This document shows positions 56,421 through 64,000 of a stretch of DNA of 64,000 nt, piece by piece. A program made the position numbers and the translations under genes. Within the stretch, counting starts at the first letter, position 1. Each line of letters starts with the position of its first letter. Under the pieces are notes generated by a model. The model made no database searches. It saw only the letters and a list, made by a program, of their open reading frames with translations, and was not told the origin of the DNA. The stretch is taken from assembly GCA_038229415.1 (NCBI GenBank), contig JBBROM010000010.1, forward strand, positions 62,001 to 126,000, in the 5' to 3' direction. This DNA is from JANXUR01 sp038229415. Lineage in GTDB: Bacteria > Acidobacteriota > Terriglobia > Terriglobales > Acidobacteriaceae.

Positions 56421-56819
56421 ATGCCCGTTAGAAAACAAACCGCGCGCCGCACACGAATCGAGAGCGCCAGCATTCCCGATAAGCTCTACTTTCGCATCGG
56501 CGAAGTCTCACGCCTGTGTGCATTGCCACCATCCGTATTGCGATTCTGGGAGTCCGAGTTTCCGCAGTTGCGCCCCACCAAGAGCGATACCGGGCAGCGT
56601 ATGTACCGGCGCAAACATGTGGAGTGCGTGCTGCGCATCAAGACGTTGCTTTATGGCGAAGGCTTTACCATCGCAGGCGCGCGCCAGCAGTTGCGGGAAG
56701 AAAGCAAGACGCAAGCAGTCACGCCTCCTCTCAATTTTGGCGCGGCACCTCCGCCTTCGCTCAGCCCCTTGCGCCGCGAACTGCATGCCATTCTTGGCAT
56801 TCTGAATCACAAGCACTGA
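56421..56819 (+). CDS. MerR-family regulator
   Basis: A 132-aa DNA-binding protein with the MerR winged helix (YFRIGEVSRLCALPPSVLRFWESEFPQLRPTKSDTGQRMYRRKHVECVLRIKTLLYGEGFTIAGARQQL). The metal-binding C-terminal domain of MerR proper is missing, and the tail is Pro/Ser-rich. The start MPVRKQTARR at 56421 follows the reading frame of the family. Target gene unknown. The next gene is convergent. Confidence 0.88.
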   Translation: MPVRKQTARRTRIESASIPDKLYFRIGEVSRLCALPPSVLRFWESEFPQLRPTKSDTGQRMYRRKHVECVLRIKTLLYGEGFTIAGARQQLREESKTQAVTPPLNFGAAPPPSLSPLRRELHAILGILNHKH

Positions 56820-56925
56820 GTTCTTTCTTTACGCCAGATTTGGCCTCCGACCAAGAAAAAGGAGATGGAATTAGTTTCCTCCATCCCCCATCGTGCGCTT
56901 TTTGTCGAGCTGTTCGAGCTGCCCG

Positions 56926-58839
56926 TTAGTGTGCCAGGAACCACGGCGTCGCCGTGACATCCGTCTTAAGGAAGTTCAGCAGTGCCTCGGCCACCTTGTT
57001 CTTGCCGCCAGTGTTGGGATGCGTGCCATCCGAATTGAGATCCTGGCAGGTGTACAGCAAGTTCGTGCTATTGGGTAACATGCCGTTGGTCCAGTAGTAG
57101 TTAGCCCACGAAGTCCACGGGGCCAGCACCGGCCCCTTCGCAGGATCGTAGTTGATGGAACTCAGTCCATTGATCTGGTCTGCAATGGCCCACTTGTCTC
57201 CCCAGCCCATCTCGTAAGCCCACGGCTCCGGATTCGTCGTCACGATCCCATTCGAATAGCCGCCATAAATGCGTGGTGAAAGGTACATCAGCTTTACATT
57301 GGGGAACTTGATCAAGACATTTTGCATAACGGTCTCAATCTCACCCTGCACCTGTTGGGAATCCGTAGGAAACGCGGAACTAAGCGAATCCACCGGCTCA
57401 AATTGCACCACTTCCACCTGGTTCGCAGTAACGCCAGCGGACGGTAAATTACTGTTGATGATTGAGTTCCAGTAAGAACTGGTGAGCTTCATCAATTCCC
57501 CGACGGTTTCTCCGCCCTGCGCTCCGCTCACGAAGACCAGCTTCGGATTTTTCGCCGGATCCGCGGCAAAGAATGTGGAAAACGACTGCATCTCCTTCTG
57601 TTCAGTGGAGGACCCGATTGAGAGCAGCACGTACTTGCCCGTGGAACTGGGATTGCCGTTGCCGTCGAGGGGCTGGATAGCATTCGCCTGCGCTATGCCA
57701 AATGCCTCAAACGCAGACGGACGCTTGTTGCTGCCTCCTGGATACAAACCAGCCTGAAATCCCTGATACAGGCCTGTGTCAAGTGAGTCAATCGGCGTGA
57801 GCAGCCCCGACCCGTCCGTGGCATTGAAGGTCGTATCATTGCAGTTTGCACCGGTGGCTGCCGCCACCGGCAAGGTGAAAATGCGCTGTGCCGTGGCCAG
57901 CGAAACTGTGTCGGTTACAGTGAGCGTGAATGTGTAGGTGCTTAACGAAGCACCGTTGAGACTGCCACTCAGCGAGCCATTGCTGGCTAACGTCAGTCCC
58001 GGCGGCAAAGTGGAGCCCGCCACCACGCTCCACGTTGTGTTCCCGCTTCCGCCCGCCGTTTGCAGGGGTGAATAATACGAGGCGTTCTGTGTGCCCGCGG
58101 GCAGCGTGGCCAAGGTTGCAATGCTGAGCGCGGTGGGCGCGACGCCCGTACCCGTCACACTCACGCCGTTGTCCGACAGCGTGGCATACTGCAAGTCCAC
58201 CGTGCCCGTATAGGGCCCAACATGATCCGGACTGAACGTTACGTTGACATTCAGTGTGCTTCCGACTGTGACCGTGATCTTTTTCGTGGCACCCGTCTGG
58301 CTGAACTCGAGCGGGCCCACTACCGCCGGATTCACCGTAACCGATGCCGTGCCCGTGTTGGTCAGGTGAACCGTTTGCGCCGCACTCGTGCTGCCCACCG
58401 CTACGTTTCCAAAATCAATGGAAGTCTTATCCAGCGTGATCTTGCCCGCGGTTGTCGTACCCATTCCGCTAAAGGTCACCACGAGCGTTTGCCCGTTGCT
58501 GATCGTGAACGTCATGGTGCCGTTGACCAGACCGGCCGCAGTGGGTTGGAACTGTACTTGATAGTGCGCCTTGATCCCCGCATTGATCGTGGCCGGCACC
58601 TGGCCGGTGATCAGGACAAACTGCGAAGGCGCAATGGTCACGGTGTTAACGATGGCTGAACCGGTCCCCGTATAACTCACAGTAAAGGTAAAGAGCGCGG
58701 ACGTCTTGCCCACCGACACATTTCCGAAGTATTGCGACGTAGGTGCAACATTGGCTTGCCCGACTGCAAACGCGGTCAGCGACAACATCAGGAACACTAG
58801 CAAGCTAGACTTGGCGACGATGGCGGTTCGACTCTTCAT
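56926..58839 (-). CDS. Choice-of-anchor D repeat protein with a C-terminal SGNH-like domain
   Basis: A 637-aa secreted protein with a signal peptide (residues 1-27) and a GAGGAG ribosome site. The N-terminal 300 residues carry two or three ASH/choice-of-anchor D-type beta domains (SQYFGNVSVGKTSALFTFTVSYTGTGSA, SIDFGNVAVGSTSAAQTVHLTNTGTASVTV) and a putative Ig-like domain with GLTLASNGSLSG. From about residue 335 an alpha/beta domain with VLLSIGSSTEQKE, VVQFEPVDSLSS and a C-terminal DSDGTHPN-type motif (LNSDGTHPNTGGKNKVAEALL) looks like an SGNH hydrolase. Probably a surface carbohydrate-binding or acting enzyme. Confidence 0.7.
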   Translation of the reverse strand: MKSRTAIVAKSSLLVFLMLSLTAFAVGQANVAPTSQYFGNVSVGKTSALFTFTVSYTGTGSAIVNTVTIAPSQFVLITGQVPATINAGIKAHYQVQFQPTAAGLVNGTMTFTISNGQTLVVTFSGMGTTTAGKITLDKTSIDFGNVAVGSTSAAQTVHLTNTGTASVTVNPAVVGPLEFSQTGATKKITVTVGSTLNVNVTFSPDHVGPYTGTVDLQYATLSDNGVSVTGTGVAPTALSIATLATLPAGTQNASYYSPLQTAGGSGNTTWSVVAGSTLPPGLTLASNGSLSGSLNGASLSTYTFTLTVTDTVSLATAQRIFTLPVAAATGANCNDTTFNATDGSGLLTPIDSLDTGLYQGFQAGLYPGGSNKRPSAFEAFGIAQANAIQPLDGNGNPSSTGKYVLLSIGSSTEQKEMQSFSTFFAADPAKNPKLVFVSGAQGGETVGELMKLTSSYWNSIINSNLPSAGVTANQVEVVQFEPVDSLSSAFPTDSQQVQGEIETVMQNVLIKFPNVKLMYLSPRIYGGYSNGIVTTNPEPWAYEMGWGDKWAIADQINGLSSINYDPAKGPVLAPWTSWANYYWTNGMLPNSTNLLYTCQDLNSDGTHPNTGGKNKVAEALLNFLKTDVTATPWFLAH

Positions 58840-59117
58840 AACTCGACTCCTCGGTATGGCTTAATCTGCTTCAGTCGCTGCCGGTGAACCCGCAAGCAAA
58901 ACAGGACGAAAAGGCAAAGTGTTGCCCAATATAAGCCGCCCAGCTAACTTAATTCCGTAGCTAGGCTACCAGTCAGCAACTCTTGCATTACCGGGGGGAG
59001 GGATGACTTGACTAGTATAAGGCGAATCCCGGCGTGGGTAAACCAAAAAATAAATTCACTGACTGCTCTTGAACCTGCCCAGGGCCATAGTGAGGAACCG
59101 AAAATTGCTGAAGCAAT

Positions 59118-59194
59118 TGGTCGGGACGGGCAGATTTGAACTGCCGACCCCTCGCACCCCAAGCGAGTGCTCTACCAGGCTGAGCCACGTCCCG
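59118..59194 (-). tRNA. tRNA-Pro (GGG anticodon)
   Basis: Minus-strand sequence folds as a normal cloverleaf. Acceptor arm (59188-59194 with 59122-59128), anticodon arm CTCGC/GCGAG with loop TTGGGGT (anticodon GGG), T arm with TTCAAAT, and a CCA end encoded at 59118-59120. Begins CGGGACGTGGCTCAG, typical of bacterial tRNA-Pro. Confidence 0.95.
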
Positions 59195-59268
59195 ACGGTA
59201 AAAAAGCGAGGCAAACGAACCGCCCCACAGGGTCTTCAGATTTTACACGATTCCCCGAATGCGGACGT

Positions 59269-61821
59269 TTAGCGCCTCTTCCGCCGCTTCTGGCCCCGTT
59301 CCCGCTCCGCGCGCTGCCGCTCTTCTTCTTCCACCAGCGCAAACTGCACCTTCTTCTCCACTGGATCAATCCGGTCTACCAGCACCCGCACCCGGTCGCC
59401 GAGACTGTACGTGATTCGGCTGGTTTTGCCCACGATTTGCCGGGTTCCTTCGTGGAACAAGAAGTGGTCGCTGGTGAGCAGGCTGATCGGCACCAACCCC
59501 TCAATGAACAGATCAGTGAGTTCAACAAAGAGTCCATTCTTCGTGATGGAAATAATCAGCCCGTCAAACTCATCACCCACACGCTGCTCCATGAACTTCA
59601 CCTTCTTCCAGCCCATAAGTTCGCGCTCGGCATCATCGGCGCGCCGCTCGGACTGGCTGCTCTCAGTGGCGATGGAGTTCAACTCTTCGACCGAAATCGG
59701 CCCACCCAAGGCCTTCCGCAGCTTCTTTTCTGGATTCGCGCCGAGAGTTGTGCCTGTAAGTGCCCCGTTGCGCACCGAATGTTTCCCCCACGGAGACGTT
59801 CCCGATCCGTCCCGCACGATGGGGCCGATGCCGACCGGCACCACACTGCCATTCTCCTCATGTTCCTGCTCGGCATCATCCCGTAGCACTTGCTTCAGGA
59901 TGCGGTGCACGATCAAGTCCGGATACCGGCGGATCGGCGAGGTGAAGTGCGTGTAACAGGGAGCGGCAAGCGCAAAGTGCCCGCTATTTTCTTCGGAATA
60001 GCGTGCCTGCTTGAGCGACCGCAACATCAGGAACGAAAGAATCCGCTCCTCCGGCGTGCCAGCGATTTTCTTGGTCAACTTCTGGTACATACGCGGCGTC
60101 AGGTGAACTTCTTTGGGCAGCTCAATCGGCGCAGCCCGCTTGCCCGTGCCCCGGCTTGCTCGTCGATCCGACTTCAAATGCATCCGCTCGATCGGCAGGC
60201 TCCCCACTCCAAGAGAATACCCCCAAGTGGCCGCCACGACTTCAAAGTCATACACCCGTTTCGCGTCCGGCTTTTCATGAATGCGATAGAGCGAGCCGAC
60301 GCCCTTTCCTTCCAGATAATCCGCAACGCACTCATTCGCTGAGAGCATGAACTCTTCAATGATCCGGTGCGCAATGTTGCGCTCGGAACGCGATACGCCA
60401 GACATTAGTCCGAATTCGTCGAACTCAATCACCGCTTCCGGCAAGTCGAAGTCAATCGAGCCGCGACGCTCGCGCTTCTTGTTCAGCAGCGTTGCCAAAT
60501 CGCGCATGCGGTGGAAGAGATCCACGAGGGGTGCAAATTCCAGCAACGCGTTGGGGTCAGCCTGTAGCACCCGATTCACATTGGTGTAGGTCATTCGCTG
60601 GGCCGAACGAATCACGCCTTCACACAGTTCGTAGCGCACCAGTTCGCCACGACGGTCAAACTCCATCACGCAACTTAGCACCAGCCGATCCACATGCGGC
60701 CGCAGGCTGCAAATATCAGTAGAAAGCTCCAGCGGCAGCATCGGAATCGCGCGGTCGGGAAAGTAAACGGAAGTCCCCCGCAGACGGGCTTCCGCATCCA
60801 GCGGCGACTCTTCCGTGACGTACTGCGCCACGTCAGCAATGTGTACTTGCAACTCGAAATTTCCGTTGGCGAGTTCGGTTACGGTAACGGCATCGTCAAA
60901 GTCGCGGGCAGTTTCTCCATCAATGGTGACAATGGATAGATCGCGGAAGTCGCGGCGCCCCGAAACTTCGTCATCCGCAATTTGCGAAGGAACCGCGCGC
61001 GCCTCAGCCAGCACTGCCTCGGGAAAGATGCGCGGCAGGTGATGCTTGCGGATGATGATCTCTACATCCACACCAAAGTCGTCTTCGCGCCCCAGAATTT
61101 CGACGACACGTCCGCGTGCGCCCCGGCTGGTCGTCGGCCATTCCGTGATCTCAACATCTACAACCAGGCCTTCCAAATCATCCCAAGTCTGAGCACGACG
61201 AGCCTCGGCCCCCAGCACACGATGCGCGCTCAGGTCTTCGCCTGCTCCGCCATCCTTGGAAACGGACTTCGGCCGCTCCATGCCGTTCGGGATCATGATC
61301 TCCTGCGCCAGCTTGCCGTCCATGGGAACCACGTAGTTGTGCCGCTGGCCATAGTGGAAGGTGCCCACGACCGTGGGGTGAGCACGCATCACCGTGCGCA
61401 CAATCACGCCTTCGGCCTTGCCATCGTCGCGCACCGAGCCGACTTCTACCAGCACCCGGTCGCCGTGCATTGCCGTGCCAACGGCATGGGGCGGGATAAA
61501 CACATCGCCCGTCAAACGGCCCTTGAGATGTTGCGGAATCGAAATCGCGTCAGGAATCACAAATCCGAAGCCGTCCCCGTGCATCTTGAGTCGGCCCACC
61601 AGGGCATTGCGTGACTGCTTGGCCTGAATGGCTTGCGGCAGAGCATAACGATCCGGCTCAATTTCCACCAGTTGGCCGCGTCGCACCATGCGCTCCAACA
61701 GGTCGGTCAGCACACGTCGCATTTCGCCACGAGCGCTCAATTCGCGCACCAACTGCTTGTAGCCAGCGCTCTGCTTGGGCTGGCGTTCAATGTGCGCGAG
61801 AATTTTGGCGTCCGTCAGCAG
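59269..61821 (-). CDS. rnr: Ribonuclease R, probable CTG start
   Basis: A processive 3'-5' exoribonuclease. The frame has RNB catalytic motifs (RDFRDLSIVTIDGETARDFDDAV; DIADVAQYVTEESPLDAEA; HYTSPIRRYPDL-type HFTSPIRRYPDL), cold-shock domains and a C-terminal S1 domain (FDGLIISITKNGLFVELTDLFIEGLVPIS). The upstream in-frame sequence encodes a normal RNase R N-terminus (LLTDAKILAHIERQPKQS, GYKQLVREL), but it has no ATG, GTG or TTG before TTG 61752. A GAGG 8 bases before CTG 61821 supports initiation there, giving 850 aa. Starting at 61752 would remove 23 residues. Confidence 0.9.
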   Translation of the reverse strand: MLTDAKILAHIERQPKQSAGYKQLVRELSARGEMRRVLTDLLERMVRRGQLVEIEPDRYALPQAIQAKQSRNALVGRLKMHGDGFGFVIPDAISIPQHLKGRLTGDVFIPPHAVGTAMHGDRVLVEVGSVRDDGKAEGVIVRTVMRAHPTVVGTFHYGQRHNYVVPMDGKLAQEIMIPNGMERPKSVSKDGGAGEDLSAHRVLGAEARRAQTWDDLEGLVVDVEITEWPTTSRGARGRVVEILGREDDFGVDVEIIIRKHHLPRIFPEAVLAEARAVPSQIADDEVSGRRDFRDLSIVTIDGETARDFDDAVTVTELANGNFELQVHIADVAQYVTEESPLDAEARLRGTSVYFPDRAIPMLPLELSTDICSLRPHVDRLVLSCVMEFDRRGELVRYELCEGVIRSAQRMTYTNVNRVLQADPNALLEFAPLVDLFHRMRDLATLLNKKRERRGSIDFDLPEAVIEFDEFGLMSGVSRSERNIAHRIIEEFMLSANECVADYLEGKGVGSLYRIHEKPDAKRVYDFEVVAATWGYSLGVGSLPIERMHLKSDRRASRGTGKRAAPIELPKEVHLTPRMYQKLTKKIAGTPEERILSFLMLRSLKQARYSEENSGHFALAAPCYTHFTSPIRRYPDLIVHRILKQVLRDDAEQEHEENGSVVPVGIGPIVRDGSGTSPWGKHSVRNGALTGTTLGANPEKKLRKALGGPISVEELNSIATESSQSERRADDAERELMGWKKVKFMEQRVGDEFDGLIISITKNGLFVELTDLFIEGLVPISLLTSDHFLFHEGTRQIVGKTSRITYSLGDRVRVLVDRIDPVEKKVQFALVEEEERQRAERERGQKRRKRR

Positions 61822-62105
61822 GTAAATGGCCTCGTTTTATCCTGCCAGAATCGTAGCTGGTTCACTGCCGGGTTGCCAGTGCGGGCTGGTTCCGCACTCC
61901 CCAGACCTTCGTAAGGTATCCAACGGCAGTTGCATCAGCGAGTTCCTTATTCGGGAAATCAAAAGAACATCCCTTGATACTCTTGCGTTTTTCACACTGT
62001 TCCGTAGAATGCCAGCGGGCGTAAAATGAAGACTTGGTCAGTTCCTCCGTTCAAGCCTGAGCCGACCGACATTTTTTAGTTTGTTATCACGAGGTTATAA
62101 CCTTC

Positions 62106-62663
62106 ATGTGGAAGCCATCCAGTCAGTCCACCCCCAGCCGCCCCACCGAACCGGAACGTCCGGCCACGCCTGTTACTTCTGCCAGCGATAGCTTTACTCG
62201 TTCCTCGGCGTCATCGCAAAGCTCATCGCTCGCGGACGTAGCCACGATCGGCAAGTCGCTGTTCATAAAGGGCGATATCACCGGAGCCGAGTCGCTGCTC
62301 ATCGAAGGCAAGGTGGATGGCACCATCAGTCTGCCCGGCAATCGCGTGACGATTGGCCGCCACGGCGCCGTCGCCGCCAACATTCAAGCTCGTGAGATTG
62401 TCATCCACGGCAAAGTACACGGCAACCTCGACGCCAGCGATCGTGTGGAGATTCGCGCTGAGGGTTCGCTCGTCGGCGACATTACCGCAGCCCGCATCAG
62501 CGTAGAGGATGGCGCATTCGTCAAAGGTGGCATTGACCTGCGCAAGCCACCGAAAGAGGCAGTGGCGGAGCCGCGTGGTGTGCTGGCAACTCAGGTTGCA
62601 CCGGAGCCTCGCATTGCGGAACGGCCTGCGGCAGCCATGCCAGCGATTTCGATTCGCGCCTAA
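62106..62663 (+). CDS. Bactofilin
   Basis: A 185-aa bactofilin (BacA/CcmA) cytoskeletal protein. A Ser/Pro-rich disordered N-terminus of about 40 residues is followed by the beta-helical domain (IGKSLFIKGDITGAESLLIEGKVDGTIS, VTIGRHGAVAANIQAREIVIHGKVHGNLDASDRVEI, AEGSLVGDITAARISVEDGAFVKGGIDL). It polymerises without nucleotide and organises cell-wall work at specific sites. It converges on murJ, which also acts in envelope building. Confidence 0.93.
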   Translation: MWKPSSQSTPSRPTEPERPATPVTSASDSFTRSSASSQSSSLADVATIGKSLFIKGDITGAESLLIEGKVDGTISLPGNRVTIGRHGAVAANIQAREIVIHGKVHGNLDASDRVEIRAEGSLVGDITAARISVEDGAFVKGGIDLRKPPKEAVAEPRGVLATQVAPEPRIAERPAAAMPAISIRA

Positions 62664-62704
62664 AGGCTCACACTCTCAGTCGAAAAAAACGCTGAATAGT
62701 TTGC

Positions 62705-62734
62705 AGTGTGGGCGTCCTTGCGGACGCCCACACT
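62705..62734. terminator. Hairpin between bactofilin and murJ
   Basis: A perfect 13-bp stem (62705-62717 with 62722-62734) with a 4-base loop lies between the convergent stops. It is suited to terminating both transcripts; it also resembles a dispersed palindrome. Confidence 0.7.
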
Positions 62735-62737
62735 ATT

Positions 62738-64000
62738 TCACGCTGCTGTTTCAGAAGCCGCCGTTTCCGGACGTCCGCGACGGCGCAGTTCCCCCGGCAA
62801 GCTCGACCGCAGCACCAGCAAACCCAACGCAACCGCTCCCGCCCAAGTCAAAGTCACCAGCCCGAGCGACAGCAGATCATCCAGCCGCCTACCACTCGCC
62901 GGAATAATAGTCGCCACGCTCAGACTCACCGCGCCCGCGAACACCGCAGTCACCACGGCCTTGGCCAGCTCACCCCACGGCAACGTCGCTCTCACCAAGC
63001 CCTTGCGATGCAGCAGCCACGCCAGTACCAGCGTATTGGCCAGAATGCCAATGTCCGACGCCGCCACCAGCCCCGTCACTCCGAAGCGCGCGAATAAATT
63101 CGAGTAAAGGGGCAGTGAGGCAAGCGTGACCACTGAGCACGCCACCATCGGCGTCAACGTGTTGCCAGCCGCATAGTAGGCGCGCGCATAGAGTCCTTGC
63201 GCGGCCCAACACGCCAGTGATAGCGCAAACCAAAAGAAAAATAGCGCCGTCTCTCGTGAATCGGTAAAGCTGAAATGTCCGCGACGGTACACCAGATCCA
63301 CCAGTGGCAACGATGCCGCCATCATCCATCCCGTAACCAGCAGCGACGCCGCCACCGTGCGATACACCGCACCGTTCACCGTCTGGGCAAACTCTTCCAA
63401 CTTGTTTTCCCCAAACAGTCGCGCAAAAAACGGAAGGGAAGCCTGCCCAATCGCCTGCCCCAGCACCGCGATCGGCACTGCAAATAACCGCTTGGCATAG
63501 TTCAGCCTCGAAATATCGCCCACGCCACCCGAGGCAAAATAGCGCAGAATCCAATCGTCCGCCGTTACCAGCGACACGCCCAGCATCAATGGAATCGTCA
63601 GTGAGACCCATTCGCGGAACGCGGGGTTCTTTACGTCAAACGAGATGCGAAACCCGGTGCCAACCTTCGCAGCGCCAATCGCATTCACCAGAAATGGGCC
63701 AACCACTGCTCCGGCCACCGCGCCATAAGCCAGCGACGCGATACCCAATTGACTGCCCAGCAGCGCCCCGCCCAGAATGATGAACACGTTGTAGAGCAAG
63801 GGCGCGAAGGCGGGAAACAGAAACATACGCCGCGCCAGCAATACCGCCGAAACCACTCCGCCAACATAGAAGAAAATCTGCGCGGGCAATAGAATGCGCG
63901 TCAGGTATACGCAGAGCGCGAGTTGCTGCGCTGTAAAGCGCGGGAAGATGGCGCGTTCAATCTGCGGCGCGAATATCTCCGCCACTAGAACGCCCAAAGT
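62738..64000 (-). CDS. murJ: Lipid II flippase MurJ, 5' end beyond the window
   Basis: A MurJ/MviN-family polytopic membrane protein truncated by the right edge: about 420 residues are visible and the start lies beyond 64000. Visible features are LLPAQIFFYVGGVVSAVLLARRMFLFPAFAPLLYNVFIILGG and NPAFREWVSLTIPLMLGVSLVTADDWILRYF. NGAVYRTVAASLLVTGWMMAASLPLVDLVYRRGHFS and ARAYYAAGNTLTPM also match the MOP superfamily flippases. It exports lipid II for peptidoglycan synthesis. The C-terminus is rich in Arg/Pro. Confidence 0.92.
   Translation of the reverse strand, partial: TLGVLVAEIFAPQIERAIFPRFTAQQLALCVYLTRILLPAQIFFYVGGVVSAVLLARRMFLFPAFAPLLYNVFIILGGALLGSQLGIASLAYGAVAGAVVGPFLVNAIGAAKVGTGFRISFDVKNPAFREWVSLTIPLMLGVSLVTADDWILRYFASGGVGDISRLNYAKRLFAVPIAVLGQAIGQASLPFFARLFGENKLEEFAQTVNGAVYRTVAASLLVTGWMMAASLPLVDLVYRRGHFSFTDSRETALFFFWFALSLACWAAQGLYARAYYAAGNTLTPMVACSVVTLASLPLYSNLFARFGVTGLVAASDIGILANTLVLAWLLHRKGLVRATLPWGELAKAVVTAVFAGAVSLSVATIIPASGRRLDDLLSLGLVTLTWAGAVALGLLVLRSSLPGELRRRGRPETAASETAA

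Noticed and set aside
58944..59162. A 72-aa minus-strand ORF
   Set aside because: It overlaps the tRNA-Pro gene; the GCEGSAVQICPSRP-like protein is the translated tRNA, not a gene.

Overview
The window looks like chromosome from an Acidobacteriota of the class Terriglobia (Koribacter/Terriglobus-like). This is an inference. It rests on a GC-rich double-membrane genome (BamA, OmpH/Skp, TonB, outer-membrane barrel), two GloVer tandem-repeat secreted proteins, a hopanoid HpnI glycosyltransferase, MacB-type permeases, a reaction-centre-type dihaem cytochrome c, and many dispersed palindromic repeats. No rRNA marker is present to fix the genus.

Layout. 0.1-5 kb: secreted M13 zinc peptidase, a small membrane ORF, miaA and a GloVer protein. 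5-9 kb: a putative lipoprotein and a 51-aa hydrophobic ORF, then pyrR-pyrB-pyrC (pyrimidine synthesis). 9-18 kb: YVTN beta-propeller, kbl, a REP-associated transposase (RAYT) between inverted REP copies, a GxxExxY protein, hpnI, two FtsX/MacB permeases and a Rieske-flavoprotein fusion. 18-22.5 kb: rnpB, a second GloVer protein, an outer-membrane protein, a DUF6800-type protein and a 504-aa protein of unknown family. 22.5-38 kb: a long leftward run with a GH63-like glucosidase, GT4, glyA, an alpha/beta hydrolase, alr, tonB, ompH, bamA and a molybdopterin oxidoreductase. The last of these diverges from a RelE/HigA-type toxin-antitoxin pair.

38-52 kb: the translation block rplM-rpsI-rpsB-tsf...pyrH-frr, read leftward. 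tsf and pyrH are usually neighbours but here lie 9.4 kb apart. The insert carries a C5 DNA methyltransferase and its restriction enzyme, a Tat-exported nitroreductase, a DUF6544-like protein, a membrane protein, a kelch-like secreted protein, a TPR protein and a cytochrome P460. Decay is concentrated here: three apparent one-base deletions, a methyltransferase-like gene remnant ending at a repeat, and a lost start codon. Dispersed repeats are frequent in the insert.

52-64 kb: dihaem cytochrome c/DinB pair, hydantoinase B, a 29-aa histone-H1-like mini-protein, a MerR regulator, a choice-of-anchor/SGNH secreted protein, tRNA-Pro(GGG), rnr (RNase R, apparently starting at CTG), bactofilin, and murJ running off the right edge.

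Most of the window is ordinary core and envelope chromosome. I found no CRISPR array, prophage or complete insertion sequence apart from the RAYT. The parts most worth a second look are the decaying insert, the RAYT with its REP family, the three-copy palindromic element, the shared control region of the toxin-antitoxin/molybdoenzyme pair, and the Rieske-FMN reductase fusion.
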